A DNA stretch of 61,386 bases from QYQL01 sp041674265 (GTDB lineage Bacteria; Verrucomicrobiota; Verrucomicrobiia; Chthoniobacterales; Terrimicrobiaceae), in contig JBAYWC010000003.1 in the NCBI GenBank assembly GCA_041674265.1, positions 1-61,386 on the forward strand, read 5' to 3'. Of this stretch, positions 1-8,561 are shown piece by piece. Numbering within the stretch: position 1 is the first letter of the stretch; each line of letters begins with the position of its first letter. Under the pieces are notes generated by a model. The model ran no database searches and was not told the origin of the DNA. It worked only from the letters and a program-made list of their open reading frames with translations. The position numbers and the translations under genes were made by a program.

Positions 1-360
1 CGATCTCCAATGTGGGGCGGAACGATTTTTTGAGCGGGCCTGCCGGGTGGAGTTGCGTGTTGATGGCAGGTGCAGGCCGCACCTTGTTTTTGCGTTTTTT
101 GCTCGTGGCGTTTTTTTTGTTTGAGTTGGTTGGTTGCCTGACGCGAGGGCAACTGCCTAAAATGAATAGGGCAATCTCCTGAACGGGGTCACAGCTTCGC
201 CCGTTTTCACAGACAACGCCACGCCACCACTGGAATACCGGCCTACTCCCCGCGGCAGGAGCCTTCCCGCATATCACGATCCGGCGAAAAATGCAAAGTT
301 GCTCCCCTTTCCACATCCGGCCGCCGGGTTCTTTGCTGCGCAGTTACAAAATGCCTTGGT
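1..360. other. Intergenic region at window edge, no gene recognised
   Basis: I see no convincing coding region in the first 360 bases on either strand. There is a T-rich run near 100-125 and a possible hairpin at about 181-215 (AACGGG ... CCCGTTTT). The ATP-binding subunit expected to follow the ABC permease is not here. Confidence 0.4.
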
Positions 361-2055
361 TTACACCCGGAAGATGGCCCCGAGTTTCTTTCCGAGGATG
401 AGGCTGGCGCCCATGATCGTCACGGCCAGGAACGCCATGGCCCAGACGCCGAGGGCGCTGGCGACGAACCGTCCTTCGCCAAGAAGTTGGTAGAGTTCGT
501 AGATGGCCTTGGTGATCGGAAAGTCCTGCTGTTTCTGGGCGAGGATCAGCGAGTCGCTGACTTCGAGCATCGCGAAAGAAAAGGCGAGCAGGCCGCCGGC
601 CATGAGGTTTGCGGCGATGAGCGGGAGGGTGATTTTCCGGAGGGAACGGAGCGGCGGACACCCGAGGTTTTGGGCGGCCTCCTCGAGGGTGACGCTGGTT
701 TGCTGGAACCCCGCGGCCGCCGACCGGACGACATATGGCAGACGGCGAACAGAGTAGGCGATGACAATGATGGCCAGCGGATCGACGGTCGGGTTCATGA
801 ACGAGAAGAATTTCCCATCCTGCGTCATGGCCAGATAGCCGAACGCGAGGACGAGTCCGGGAACCGCGAGCGGGAGCATCGCCATGGCATCGAGGATCTG
901 CCGTCCAACGAGTTTGGTGCGGACGACGACATAGGCGATGGCGATGCCAAGGATCAGGTCAAGAACGGTGGCGAGGCCCGCGTATTTCAGGCTGTTCTGA
1001 ATCGAGGGAAGAGTCAGGTTGTGCCCGAGGGCGGCTTCGAAGTGCGAAAGCGTCCACCCGGATGGCAGGATCGTGCCATACCAGTCTTTGGAAAACGCCA
1101 CCAGGATCACTCCCAGGTGCGGCAGGATCGCGAGGAATGTGACGAAGCAGAAAAATCCGGCGCAGAGCAGGCCCCCCACCCATCCGGTCTTTCGCGGGCC
1201 GCCCTGGCTGGTCGCTTTCGCCATCATCGCATGGTTGTCGCGGCCGAAGAGAAATTTCCCCGACCCGTAGAGGAGAACGGTGCATGCGAGCAACACCGCC
1301 ACCAGCGCGAACGGGAACGGATTCCCCCCGATGTCCTTGATCCCGGAAAAAATCTGAACCGATGTCACGCGCGTGAACTCGAACATGAGCGGCACGCCGA
1401 GTTCGGTGAACGACCAGATGAAGATGATGGTGCCGCCGGCAAAAAGGCCCGGCATGATGAGCGGCAGCGTGATTTTTCGGAATCTCCGGAAGCCGGTGCA
1501 TCCGAGGTTTTCCGCCGCCTCCTCCATCGCGGGGTCCACGTTGGCCAACGCGGCCAGCACATTGAGATAGAGGATCGGATAAAGGTGCAGCGCGTTCATG
1601 ATGATCACCCCCCACAGGCGGCTCTCCCCCAGCCAGTCCATCGGGCGGGCGGGGTCCATGAATCCCAGCGATTCCAGGAGGGCATTGAACGCGCCCTCCT
1701 GCCCGAGGATTTGCTTCACCCCGATGGCCCCGACAAACGGCGGCAGGATCATCGGGATGAGGATGAACGCGCCCAGGAGGGATTTGCCGGGGAAGAGATA
1801 CCGGTCGCTGATCACGGCGAGCGGCAGCGCGATGACCGCGGTGAGCAATGTGCTGAAGAGGCCCATCAGGAAAGAATTCCAAAGCCCCTCCAGGTAAATG
1901 GGGTTGCGGGAAACCTCCGCGATGTAGCCGAGGGTGAATTTCCCGTCCGACCCGACGAACGCCCCCTGAAGGGTCCCAAAAATCGGCCAGACGAAAAACA
2001 GCGCGAAGAACGCCGCGGTGAGAAGGAAAACGAGTTTTGCAAGGGAGTTCGACAT
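361..2055 (-). CDS. Fused double-domain ABC transporter permease, ferric-iron (FbpB) type
   Basis: Inner-membrane permease of an ABC importer, about 564 residues. The two halves each carry the EAA loop that contacts the ATPase: MEEAAENLGCTGFRRFRKI in the first half and LEEAAQNLGCPPLRSLRKI in the second, each followed by TLPLI. Fusion of two BPD_transp_1 domains in one chain, with a family-1-like binding protein upstream, is typical of iron(III) and some putrescine/phosphonate importers. I chose the ATG at 2055 (MSNSLAKLVFLL), which begins the first membrane segment; the frame upstream runs into a repeat arm. The GxxExxY gene ends 4 bases before this ATG, so translation probably depends on coupling. 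No ATPase gene is visible. Substrate is inferred. Confidence 0.85.
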   Translation of the reverse strand: MSNSLAKLVFLLTAAFFALFFVWPIFGTLQGAFVGSDGKFTLGYIAEVSRNPIYLEGLWNSFLMGLFSTLLTAVIALPLAVISDRYLFPGKSLLGAFILIPMILPPFVGAIGVKQILGQEGAFNALLESLGFMDPARPMDWLGESRLWGVIIMNALHLYPILYLNVLAALANVDPAMEEAAENLGCTGFRRFRKITLPLIMPGLFAGGTIIFIWSFTELGVPLMFEFTRVTSVQIFSGIKDIGGNPFPFALVAVLLACTVLLYGSGKFLFGRDNHAMMAKATSQGGPRKTGWVGGLLCAGFFCFVTFLAILPHLGVILVAFSKDWYGTILPSGWTLSHFEAALGHNLTLPSIQNSLKYAGLATVLDLILGIAIAYVVVRTKLVGRQILDAMAMLPLAVPGLVLAFGYLAMTQDGKFFSFMNPTVDPLAIIVIAYSVRRLPYVVRSAAAGFQQTSVTLEEAAQNLGCPPLRSLRKITLPLIAANLMAGGLLAFSFAMLEVSDSLILAQKQQDFPITKAIYELYQLLGEGRFVASALGVWAMAFLAVTIMGASLILGKKLGAIFRV

Positions 2056-2059
2056 GGGA

Positions 2060-2496
2060 TCACGCGGAGACGCGGAGACGCGGAGAGGAGGAATCCTTGA
2101 AACCATTTACAATGCGATGGAGTCCTTCCTTGATTGTCGGTGCTCCGAAATTGATGAGCAAACCGACTTCCAAGCCAAGCAACTTCAGATAGGTCAGCAA
2201 TTGCTTGGAATGCACAGGCGCAAGAGTTTCAACCGACTTTAGTTCGATACAGACGAGGTTGTTGACAATCAGATCCGCACGAAATCCTTCGTCAAAAGAT
2301 AGCTCTTCATAACGAATCGGAACAACGACTTGGCGTTGGACAATAAAACCGCATTGAGCCAGTTTTTTCTCCAATATCGCCTCGTAAACCGACTCCAACA
2401 AACCCGGACCAAGATTCCGATGGATCGCAAGCGCGCAGTCGATTACCCGCCCGGTCATGGAATTGATCTCCTCCGCGCCTCCGCGCCTCTGCGTGA
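2060..2496. repeat. Element with short-period inverted arms enclosing a GxxExxY gene (element A)
   Basis: The left arm (2060-2090) and right arm (2466-2496) are inverted copies of one sequence, each made of about three tandem 8-base units of CGCGGAGA type (TCACGCGGAGACGCGGAG against TCACGCAGAGGCGCGGAG). The differences in the shared core are transitions. The arms encode both ends of the enclosed protein. Other copies in this window have the same architecture. Confidence 0.7.
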
Positions 2497-2506
2497 GTCC
2501 TTTCAT
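2060..2506 (-). CDS. GxxExxY family protein
   Basis: About 148 residues, member of the GxxExxY family, whose function is unknown. The signature GLLESVY lies in the segment NLGPGLLESVYEAILEKKL, and the family core continues through ADLIVNNLVCIELKSVE and LLTYLKLLGLEVGLLINF. The ATG at 2506 overlaps the stop of the binding-protein gene (ATGA), and the stop lies 4 bases before the permease ATG, so it sits inside an ABC operon as a cassette. The N-terminal LTQRRGGAEE and C-terminal SPRLRVSA stretches are translations of the inverted arms, not conserved protein. The native start may therefore be MTGRVIDCALAIHRN about 17 codons downstream. Confidence 0.85.
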   Translation of the reverse strand: MKGLTQRRGGAEEINSMTGRVIDCALAIHRNLGPGLLESVYEAILEKKLAQCGFIVQRQVVVPIRYEELSFDEGFRADLIVNNLVCIELKSVETLAPVHSKQLLTYLKLLGLEVGLLINFGAPTIKEGLHRIVNGFKDSSSPRLRVSA

Positions 2507-4164
2507 TTCCCCTCCTTCGCGAGGCGCTCGGCTTCGCGGTATTGCTCGCGGAATTTTCCCCCGAGTTCCTTCGCGAGACGAACTTCGTCGATCCGGTTTT
2601 GTGACGCGAGCGTGGGCAGGATCGATGTCCTGGCAACCTCGTAGTCCACGGCACTCAGGTCGGTGAATTTTCTGAGCGCCTCGCGGGGGAAGCGGGCGGC
2701 GATGAGGGCCTGCCACGCGGACGCCTGTTCGTCATGAGAATCCATGCACATCACCCGGATGATGAAACTCATGGTTTTGAAAAGCGACCCCGTCCAGGCC
2801 GGGTGGTAGGTGAAAAGCCCGGCTTCCTGGTAGGGCATCACGCCGGGGTCCGACCGCAAGGCGGCGAATTCCTGGGAATAAAGCTCTTTGCGCACCGGAA
2901 GCCGCCGCAGCGCGTAACGTTCCGGTCCGCCCGGCGTTCCGACCTTGAAGTTCCACAATTTCTGCCCTTCGATCGAGAGCACGAACGCGATGAATTCCCC
3001 GGCGACCGCGCGGTTCGGGGCTCCCCGGAACAGGCCGATGGGATCGACACCGACCGATGATCCGCCCGCCGGCGTGAAATACTGGAGCCGCGAGGGCGAG
3101 CCATCGATTTTTACCGATTCGCTTTGAAATCGCCCGAAAAAATCGATGCACATGCCGGCCGCGGCATCGCCGAGCGAGACATCGACAGGAACCTTGCTGC
3201 CGGCATCGGTAAAATAACGGGCGTTCGCAGACGCGGCCTGGATGATCCCGAGGCCGCGCTTCCAGCCAACGGCGAGAATGGCGGGGTCTTCGGAAGCGGC
3301 TTCGCGGACAAGCTCCTGCATCTGTTGCTGGATCACCATTTCATACGCCTTGGCCGCCGATCCGCTCTTTGTGGGATCAGCCAGGGCGACCTGTTTGAAA
3401 AGTTGGGGGCCCGTGAGATCGCTCCAGGAAGCCGGCAATTCCCGCACCCCGAGCCGGCGCAGGGAGTCGCTGTTGTAACAGATCCCGAACGAGGACAGGC
3501 AGGCTCCGATCCAGCGCGCCTGGCCATCATAAAACGGCTCCCCGGACACCGTCTCGGGAATCGAGTTCTCGCCGAACCAGTCCGGATGATCGCGGATCAC
3601 ATCGCTGGGAACGAGCCGGCCGGCCGAGGCCTGTTGCTCGAAATCATAGGCCCCGCCTCCGAAAAACAGGTCGATGCCGATGCCTCGGTTGGAATTCAGA
3701 AACGCCCGCCTGGCCGCCTGCGCCGGGGTGTCGAAGGAGGGCGCCTCGGCCGGCTTGATTTTCGGATTGTCGAATGCCCCGGCCACGTCCGGAGTCCACT
3801 CCTTGCCGGCCAGCGTCCACTCCCGCTGGAATGCCGCGTAATACTCGCCTTTCAAATAGCGCGCGATCTCGCTCGTGCCACCCGGAAGCCTCCAGTCCAG
3901 GCGGACCGACCGGCCGGTTTTCTTTTTGTAATGATCGCCGAATGCGACAGTAAATTCGTAGCGGATCGCCTCGTTGTGCGGCGAGACGATCACCAGCGTG
4001 TCATCGGCATCCGCCAGAAGATTGCCTTGGGGCTTGAGCGCGAAGGGGACGGCGATCACGACAGCCATCGCGGCCAGGACGGCCAGGATGCGCGGGCTCG
4101 CGCTTCCCCGGTGGAAGCGGCGCGCGGCATCTCCCGCCTTGCCTGTGCAAAATCCGTGCGGCAT
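2503..4164 (-). CDS. ABC transporter extracellular substrate-binding protein
   Basis: About 553 residues. An N-terminal hydrophobic segment (ILAVLAAMAVVIAVPFAL) acts as signal or anchor, followed by a family-1-like solute-binding fold (DTLVIVSPHNEAIRYEFTVA ... GVDPIGLFRGAPN). It is longer than typical FbpA-like proteins, with about 150 extra C-terminal residues after the lobe containing GQKLWNFKVGTPGG. The start is a choice: ATG at 4164 lies 6 bases after an AGGTGG ribosome-binding sequence, while an ATG at 4170 is also possible. It should deliver substrate (iron(III) complex inferred) to the fused permease downstream; a GxxExxY cassette separates the two. The divergent STAS gene starts 161 bases away. 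Confidence 0.8.
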   Translation of the reverse strand: MPHGFCTGKAGDAARRFHRGSASPRILAVLAAMAVVIAVPFALKPQGNLLADADDTLVIVSPHNEAIRYEFTVAFGDHYKKKTGRSVRLDWRLPGGTSEIARYLKGEYYAAFQREWTLAGKEWTPDVAGAFDNPKIKPAEAPSFDTPAQAARRAFLNSNRGIGIDLFFGGGAYDFEQQASAGRLVPSDVIRDHPDWFGENSIPETVSGEPFYDGQARWIGACLSSFGICYNSDSLRRLGVRELPASWSDLTGPQLFKQVALADPTKSGSAAKAYEMVIQQQMQELVREAASEDPAILAVGWKRGLGIIQAASANARYFTDAGSKVPVDVSLGDAAAGMCIDFFGRFQSESVKIDGSPSRLQYFTPAGGSSVGVDPIGLFRGAPNRAVAGEFIAFVLSIEGQKLWNFKVGTPGGPERYALRRLPVRKELYSQEFAALRSDPGVMPYQEAGLFTYHPAWTGSLFKTMSFIIRVMCMDSHDEQASAWQALIAARFPREALRKFTDLSAVDYEVARTSILPTLASQNRIDEVRLAKELGGKFREQYREAERLAKEGK

Positions 4165-4325
4165 TTCCATCCACCTGATACCCCGGTCCACGGAAAGCTC
4201 AAGGGAGTTCTGCGGGGCTTCACGGCAAAACGCCCTCCGTTTGGAAAAAATCAGCCCCGACGTTTGCGGGGGTGTCGGAATTTCGCGTTGCGGGACACGA
4301 CGGCTTCGCCTTTACTTGCCGGATT

Positions 4326-4685
4326 ATGGCCGCCTTCAACACCAGCCGGGACGGGAACGTCAACATCCTCCGCATCACAGGCAAGCTGGATCCCTTCGCC
4401 TGGAGGGATCTCAAGGATACGATGGCGGCCCTCACGGGCGGGGACGGGCAGACCGATCTTCTCGTGGATTTGGGCGGGATGGATTTCCTGGCCAGCTCCG
4501 GATTCCGCGAACTCTTTCTGGCCGGCAAGAACCTTTCGAGAAAAGGCCGCTGGCTGGCGGTGTGCTCGCTGCAAGGCGAGGTGAAGCGGGTGTTCGATCT
4601 CGCGAAATTCGACACGGCCTACCCGATCTTCGAGAACGCGGAAGCCGCGCTCGCCTGGCTGCATGCCGGTGGTCCAAAAACCTGA
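4326..4685 (+). CDS. STAS-domain protein (anti-sigma factor antagonist type)
   Basis: 119 residues, a single STAS domain. The phosphorylatable-serine region is visible as LLVDLGGMDFLASSGFREL with S57/S58, matching the DSSG site of SpoIIAA-like antagonists. Such proteins bind anti-sigma kinases and are switched by phosphorylation; no kinase gene is adjacent, so its partner is elsewhere. ATG at 4326 (MAAFNTSRDG) fits the first beta strand of the domain; upstream in-frame residues are not family-like. It stands alone, divergent from the ABC importer and convergent with the glycosyltransferase gene, whose stop is 8 bases away. Confidence 0.8.
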   Translation: MAAFNTSRDGNVNILRITGKLDPFAWRDLKDTMAALTGGDGQTDLLVDLGGMDFLASSGFRELFLAGKNLSRKGRWLAVCSLQGEVKRVFDLAKFDTAYPIFENAEAALAWLHAGGPKT

Positions 4686-4693
4686 GGGAACGC

Positions 4694-5980
4694 TCAGGGT
4701 TCCCCGAACAGCTTCGCGATTCGCCCGAACAGCTTCCGCCGCGCCACCGCGTAGGAAAAAAACTTCCTCCCCAGCGCGAAATTCGTCTCCGCCCATTCCT
4801 TGCGGAGCATTTGATCCACCAGGATCTCGCGGGTTTTTTCCACGACTGCGCTGGAAATCACCATCGACATTTCCACGGTCTTGAAGCCGAGGGGATTGAT
4901 GTCCCTCGCGTAGACCGCATAGGTGTTCACCACCACGGGCTTTCCAAAATAGACGGCCTCGAGAAAAGCGTTTCCGAACCCTTCGTAGTAGCTCGGGTAG
5001 GTGACCAGGTCGGCATGGGGGTAAACATCGGAGAGGGTGTAAATTTTCTTCCCTTCCGGGGTCAGGCCCCGCTGCTCTCCGATCCGGTCTGCAATAAAAA
5101 GCGCCTCGATCCCGGAATCGACGATTCTCTCTCCCAACAATGCCATGTAGGCTCCCCCTTCGTCGCCGCCGTGGTGGGAGAGAACGAGTTTGACGCGCGG
5201 CTCCCGGAGGCGCCGGAGCAGTTCGATGGCGTGCTCGATGCCTTTGCGCGGGACCAGCCGGGTCGGCTGGAGAACGAGGATGTCGTCTTTGCCGATGCCG
5301 ATGTCTTCCCGGAAACCGGCGGAATAATCGTCCACTTCCGGCGGAGGGGTTTCAAAATCGATCACGTTCGGGATGACCGTCGAGGCCTGCCCGTACCGGC
5401 GGGCGAGGTCTTTTTGCTGGAGCGAATTGATGACGACGTGTTCGAGGTGCGGAAGCGTGGGAGGAAACGCCGCGGCCAGGTAGTCGGCCGCCGACGTGAC
5501 CGTGAACCGCTCGCGTTCCCAGGCAAAATCGTGGTGATGCGCGATGGCGGGAATTCCGGTCTCGGCGATCACCTCCGTCAGGGCGAGCCCGAGCGGAATG
5601 TGCATCGGGATGGCGAGCGCATTCTGCGGGATCAACAATTGCAGATCGAACCGCCGGATGAATTCGTAAATCGCATCCTTGAGGCGTTCCTTGACGTCAT
5701 GGACCCTGGCGGTGATTTCCCGGGGGCGTGTCGTCCGCCCGAACAGCATGTCCTGGATGGCAATGATTTCCGGGTGATTGAAAAAGGCCAGCGGCTCACT
5801 CAGGCTCACCTCCGCGGGTTTGTCGAGGATCCCGGCCATCCAGTAGCACCCGGCTCCCGCGCTTTCGAGGATCTCCGCCCATTTTGCGGCCTCCAGCGTC
5901 ACCCCGTCGGTGCCGTGGAAGCGGGTGGAGAGGAATCCGATGCGTTTGGGAAACGAAGCCGGTTGGGTTTCGGAGGACAT
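4694..5980 (-). CDS. Glycosyltransferase family 4 protein
   Basis: About 428 residues, retaining GT-B fold glycosyltransferase. The N-terminal glycine-rich region reads RIGFLSTRFHGTDGVTLEA; the nucleotide-sugar site toward the C-terminus shows the E-x7-E signature in YYEGFGNAFLEAVYFGKP. Family knowledge: GT4 enzymes move a sugar from an NDP donor. Acceptor is not determinable. It is divergent from a GH13 sucrose-phosphorylase-like gene with only about 34 bases between start codons, so they probably share a control region and may act in opposite directions on one glucoside. The start at 5980 (MSSETQPAS) is preferred over an in-frame ATG at 6016, which would overlap the divergent gene. Confidence 0.8.
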   Translation of the reverse strand: MSSETQPASFPKRIGFLSTRFHGTDGVTLEAAKWAEILESAGAGCYWMAGILDKPAEVSLSEPLAFFNHPEIIAIQDMLFGRTTRPREITARVHDVKERLKDAIYEFIRRFDLQLLIPQNALAIPMHIPLGLALTEVIAETGIPAIAHHHDFAWERERFTVTSAADYLAAAFPPTLPHLEHVVINSLQQKDLARRYGQASTVIPNVIDFETPPPEVDDYSAGFREDIGIGKDDILVLQPTRLVPRKGIEHAIELLRRLREPRVKLVLSHHGGDEGGAYMALLGERIVDSGIEALFIADRIGEQRGLTPEGKKIYTLSDVYPHADLVTYPSYYEGFGNAFLEAVYFGKPVVVNTYAVYARDINPLGFKTVEMSMVISSAVVEKTREILVDQMLRKEWAETNFALGRKFFSYAVARRKLFGRIAKLFGEP

Positions 5981-6014
5981 GCAAAGAGACGGGATTTGTG
6001 CGAGCATTGCGGTC

Positions 6015-7697
6015 ATGAAACACGCGGATGCCCTTGTGAAACACCTTTACGGAGATTCCTCCGAAGTGCAACAGGCCATTGGGGATCTTCTCGAAAAAAC
6101 CGCGGTCCCCGCCCGGGTCAAAAAGCGATCCCCTCTCACGCAGAACGATTGCATGGTAATCACCTACGGGGACCAGGTCCGGCAGGAGGGGAGCACACCG
6201 CTGCAATCGCTCGGGAGGTTCCTGGGCGGACGGCTGCGCGGGCTGGTGTCGGCGGTGCATCTTCTGCCGTTCTACCCGAGTTCCTCGGACGACGGCTTTG
6301 CCGTCATGGATTACCTTGCCGTGGATCCTTCGCTCGGGACTTGGAACGATGTCGAGGCCCTCGCCGACCGGTTCGACCTGATGTTCGATGCGGTGTTCAA
6401 TCACGCATCGGCACAGGGGACCTGGTTTCAGAAGTTCCTGCGCCAGGAGCCGGGATGGGAATCCGCGTTCGTCACCGTGGAGGGAAATCCGGATCTCTCC
6501 GCGGTCGTGCGGCCCCGGGCTCTCCCGCTGCTCACCGGCTTCCAGACTGCCGCGGGGATACGGCAGGTGTGGACGACGTTCAGCGCGGACCAGGCCGATG
6601 TCAACTTTGCCGACCCCCGGATGTTTGTCCGGGTTCTGGATGTCCTGTTGAACTATGTCGGCCGGGGCGCCCGTTTCATCCGCTTGGATGCCATCGCCTT
6701 TCTCTGGAAGACTGTCGGGACACCGTGCATCCATCTGGAGCAGACCCATGCGGTGATTCGCGCATGGAGGGCCTTGCTCGACGAAGTGGCGCCGGGGGTG
6801 CGGCTCATCACCGAGACCAATGTCCCCCACCGCGACAATATTTCTTATTTTGGAGACGGCCACGACGAGGCCCACCTCGTTTACAACTTCGCTCTCCCTC
6901 CGTTGGTCTTGCACGCCTTCCTCACGGGTTCCTCGAAAAAACTGGGCGCATGGGCGCGTTCGCTCGAACTGCCGTCCGGGGACACTTCGTTCTTCAACTT
7001 CCTGGCATCGCACGACGGAATCGGGCTCAATCCCGCCCGCGGAATCCTCTCCGGCGACGAAATCGAAGCCCTCGTGCAGGCGGCCATCCGCCACGGAGGA
7101 TTCGTCTCCCACAAGAACAATCCGGATGGTTCCCGGAGCCCGTATGAACTGAACATCAATTATTTTGACGCCCTGTCCGATCCCGCGGGCGGGGAGGCGG
7201 AGGATCTGCAAGTGGCGCGGTTTCTCGCCGCCCATGCCATCCTTTTGGCCCTGCAGGGGGTTCCCGGCATTTATTTCCATTCGCTGTTCGGTTCGCGCGG
7301 GGACCGCGCCTGCGCCGAAGCCTCGGGCATCCCCCGGAGGATCAACCGGGAAAAACTCGACCTCGCGGCTATCGAGCGGGAACTCGACGCCCCCGGAACT
7401 CTCAGGGCCAGGGTCTTTTTCGGATTGAAAACCCTGTTGCAGGCGAGGGCGTCCCATCCGGCCTTTTCTCCCGCGACACCCCAGAAGATTCTCCAGGCCC
7501 AGGACGGGCTTTTCGTCGTGTCGCGGGGGGACGTTCTTTGCCTCGCCAACGTGACCCCGGCCCCGATCGAATATGTTCCGTTTCCCGGATGCTGGAAGCC
7601 GTTGATTTACCTTCCCGCCACCGAACTTCCCCAAGGCCCGGTGATTCGTGTGCCCGGCTATGGGGTTGTGTGGCTGACCGACGAGCGCATGCAGTAG
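6015..7697 (+). CDS. GH13 subfamily 18-like glycoside phosphorylase (sucrose or glucosylglycerate phosphorylase type)
   Basis: 560 residues with the alpha-amylase superfamily regions in order: I, DAVFNH (125-130); II, FIRLDAIAFLWK with R223 and nucleophile D225; III, LITETNVPH with acid/base E267; IV, FLASHDGIG with H333/D334. The spacing and the sequence YGDQVRQEG near the N-terminus match the sucrose-phosphorylase group, which converts a glucoside plus phosphate to glucose-1-phosphate. Sucrose, glucosylglycerate and glucosylglycerol enzymes of this group cannot be told apart by eye. No signal peptide, so cytoplasmic. Divergent from the GT4 gene. Its stop codon is abutted by a transposase remnant, so native downstream sequence has been replaced. 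Confidence 0.8.
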   Translation: MKHADALVKHLYGDSSEVQQAIGDLLEKTAVPARVKKRSPLTQNDCMVITYGDQVRQEGSTPLQSLGRFLGGRLRGLVSAVHLLPFYPSSSDDGFAVMDYLAVDPSLGTWNDVEALADRFDLMFDAVFNHASAQGTWFQKFLRQEPGWESAFVTVEGNPDLSAVVRPRALPLLTGFQTAAGIRQVWTTFSADQADVNFADPRMFVRVLDVLLNYVGRGARFIRLDAIAFLWKTVGTPCIHLEQTHAVIRAWRALLDEVAPGVRLITETNVPHRDNISYFGDGHDEAHLVYNFALPPLVLHAFLTGSSKKLGAWARSLELPSGDTSFFNFLASHDGIGLNPARGILSGDEIEALVQAAIRHGGFVSHKNNPDGSRSPYELNINYFDALSDPAGGEAEDLQVARFLAAHAILLALQGVPGIYFHSLFGSRGDRACAEASGIPRRINREKLDLAAIERELDAPGTLRARVFFGLKTLLQARASHPAFSPATPQKILQAQDGLFVVSRGDVLCLANVTPAPIEYVPFPGCWKPLIYLPATELPQGPVIRVPGYGVVWLTDERMQ

Positions 7698-7906
7698 GAC
7701 GGAGCTGGCGTGGTTTCCATCACCGCTTGGTCTTATGCGCCTTGGCCTACCTCTTCGTTCTCGCCCTCAAGCAGAGGGAGAAAAAAACTTCTGGCCCGAC
7801 GCGGGAAGCGGTCCTCCGGCTGATCCGGCCGTTCTTGTTGAGGTCAACCGGCCGCCGTCCTTTCTGCGGAACAAAATTCGGTCTAAAAATTGAAGATTCG
7901 ACGTAA
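7697..7906 (+). pseudogene. C-terminal remnant of an IS701-type transposase
   Basis: An open stretch beginning at the GH13 stop translates to GRSWRGFHHRLVLCALAYLF and continues through LALKQREKK to a stop at 7904-7906. The pattern EGRSWRGxHHH ... AxAYxFL is that of the C-terminus of IS701-family transposases. No start codon, DDE residues or N-terminal part remain, so this is a fragment. Family assignment is from memory of the motif, not a search. Confidence 0.6.
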
Positions 7907-8071
7907 CAGAGTAATACCAGCGGATCGAGACGAAGACCGGGGTGTGAAAGCCCCCCTCCACCGGGAGGACCATGTCCACGATCTCGGGGAAGTTCATTTT
8001 GAAAACCGGAAGAAACACCCGCCGTCGTCCGGCCGACAAAGCAACGTATTTCGGAAACGCTGTTTTCGGGT
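7907..8071. other. Unassigned intergenic region
   Basis: Between the transposase remnant and the end of coaD I see no gene or RNA. A short C/G-rich inverted stretch around 7940-7965 could form a hairpin but has no T-run. Confidence 0.3.
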
Positions 8072-8554
8072 TTACCGGAGGATCGCCTTCAGCATCCTTG
8101 TGGCGGGGGCGGGCACGAAGGGGCTCACATCACCGCCAAGGCGCGCCACTTCCTTGACGATGCGGGAACTCAGGTAGGTATAATCTTCCTTGGGCGTCAG
8201 GAAAACGGTTTCCAGGCGGGCTTCCAGCTTCCTGTTCATCAGCGCCATTTGGAATTCGAATTCAAAATCCGAAACGGCGCGGAGCCCGCGAATCACGGTG
8301 AAAACCCCCCGGGTCCGCGCAAAGTCCACCAGCAGGCCGTTCAGGGGAACCACTTCGATGGCCGGATTGTCGGCGGTGCTTTCCTTCAACATTTGGATCC
8401 GGTCTGCCACCGAAAACATCGGGCTTTTTCCTTCGCCCGTGGCCACGGCGATAATCACCGACTCGAACAAGTGGGTTGCCCTCGAGATGACATCCAGATG
8501 CCCGAAGGTCACCGGATCGAAACTGCCCGGATAAATGGCGTTGCGGGGAGTCAT
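8072..8554 (-). CDS. coaD: Phosphopantetheine adenylyltransferase
   Basis: 160 residues, normal length. Catalyses the penultimate step of coenzyme A synthesis, transferring AMP from ATP to 4'-phosphopantetheine in the cytoplasm. The nucleotidyltransferase signature is at the N-terminus (YPGSFDPVTFGHLDVISRA, with the TxGH motif), and the second family motif appears as YTYLSSRIVKEVARLGGDVS. ATG at 8554 (MTPRNAIYPGS) fits the family N-terminus. The gene begins 7 bases after the guaA stop, so the two are probably co-transcribed. Confidence 0.95.
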   Translation of the reverse strand: MTPRNAIYPGSFDPVTFGHLDVISRATHLFESVIIAVATGEGKSPMFSVADRIQMLKESTADNPAIEVVPLNGLLVDFARTRGVFTVIRGLRAVSDFEFEFQMALMNRKLEARLETVFLTPKEDYTYLSSRIVKEVARLGGDVSPFVPAPATRMLKAILR

Positions 8555-8561
8555 GGCTCGT

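Noticed and set aside
487..2100. Open plus-strand frame of more than 500 codons opposite the permease
   Set aside because: Its residues are Arg/Glu/Asp/Gly-rich, as expected from antisense of a hydrophobic protein; the minus strand has clear EAA loops.
3974..7147. Very long plus-strand frame over the glycosyltransferase and GH13 region
   Set aside because: It overlaps two genes with clear motifs and has no domain of its own.
7767..8039. Minus-strand open frame near coaD
   Set aside because: No signal, motif or ribosome-binding site; overlaps the transposase remnant.
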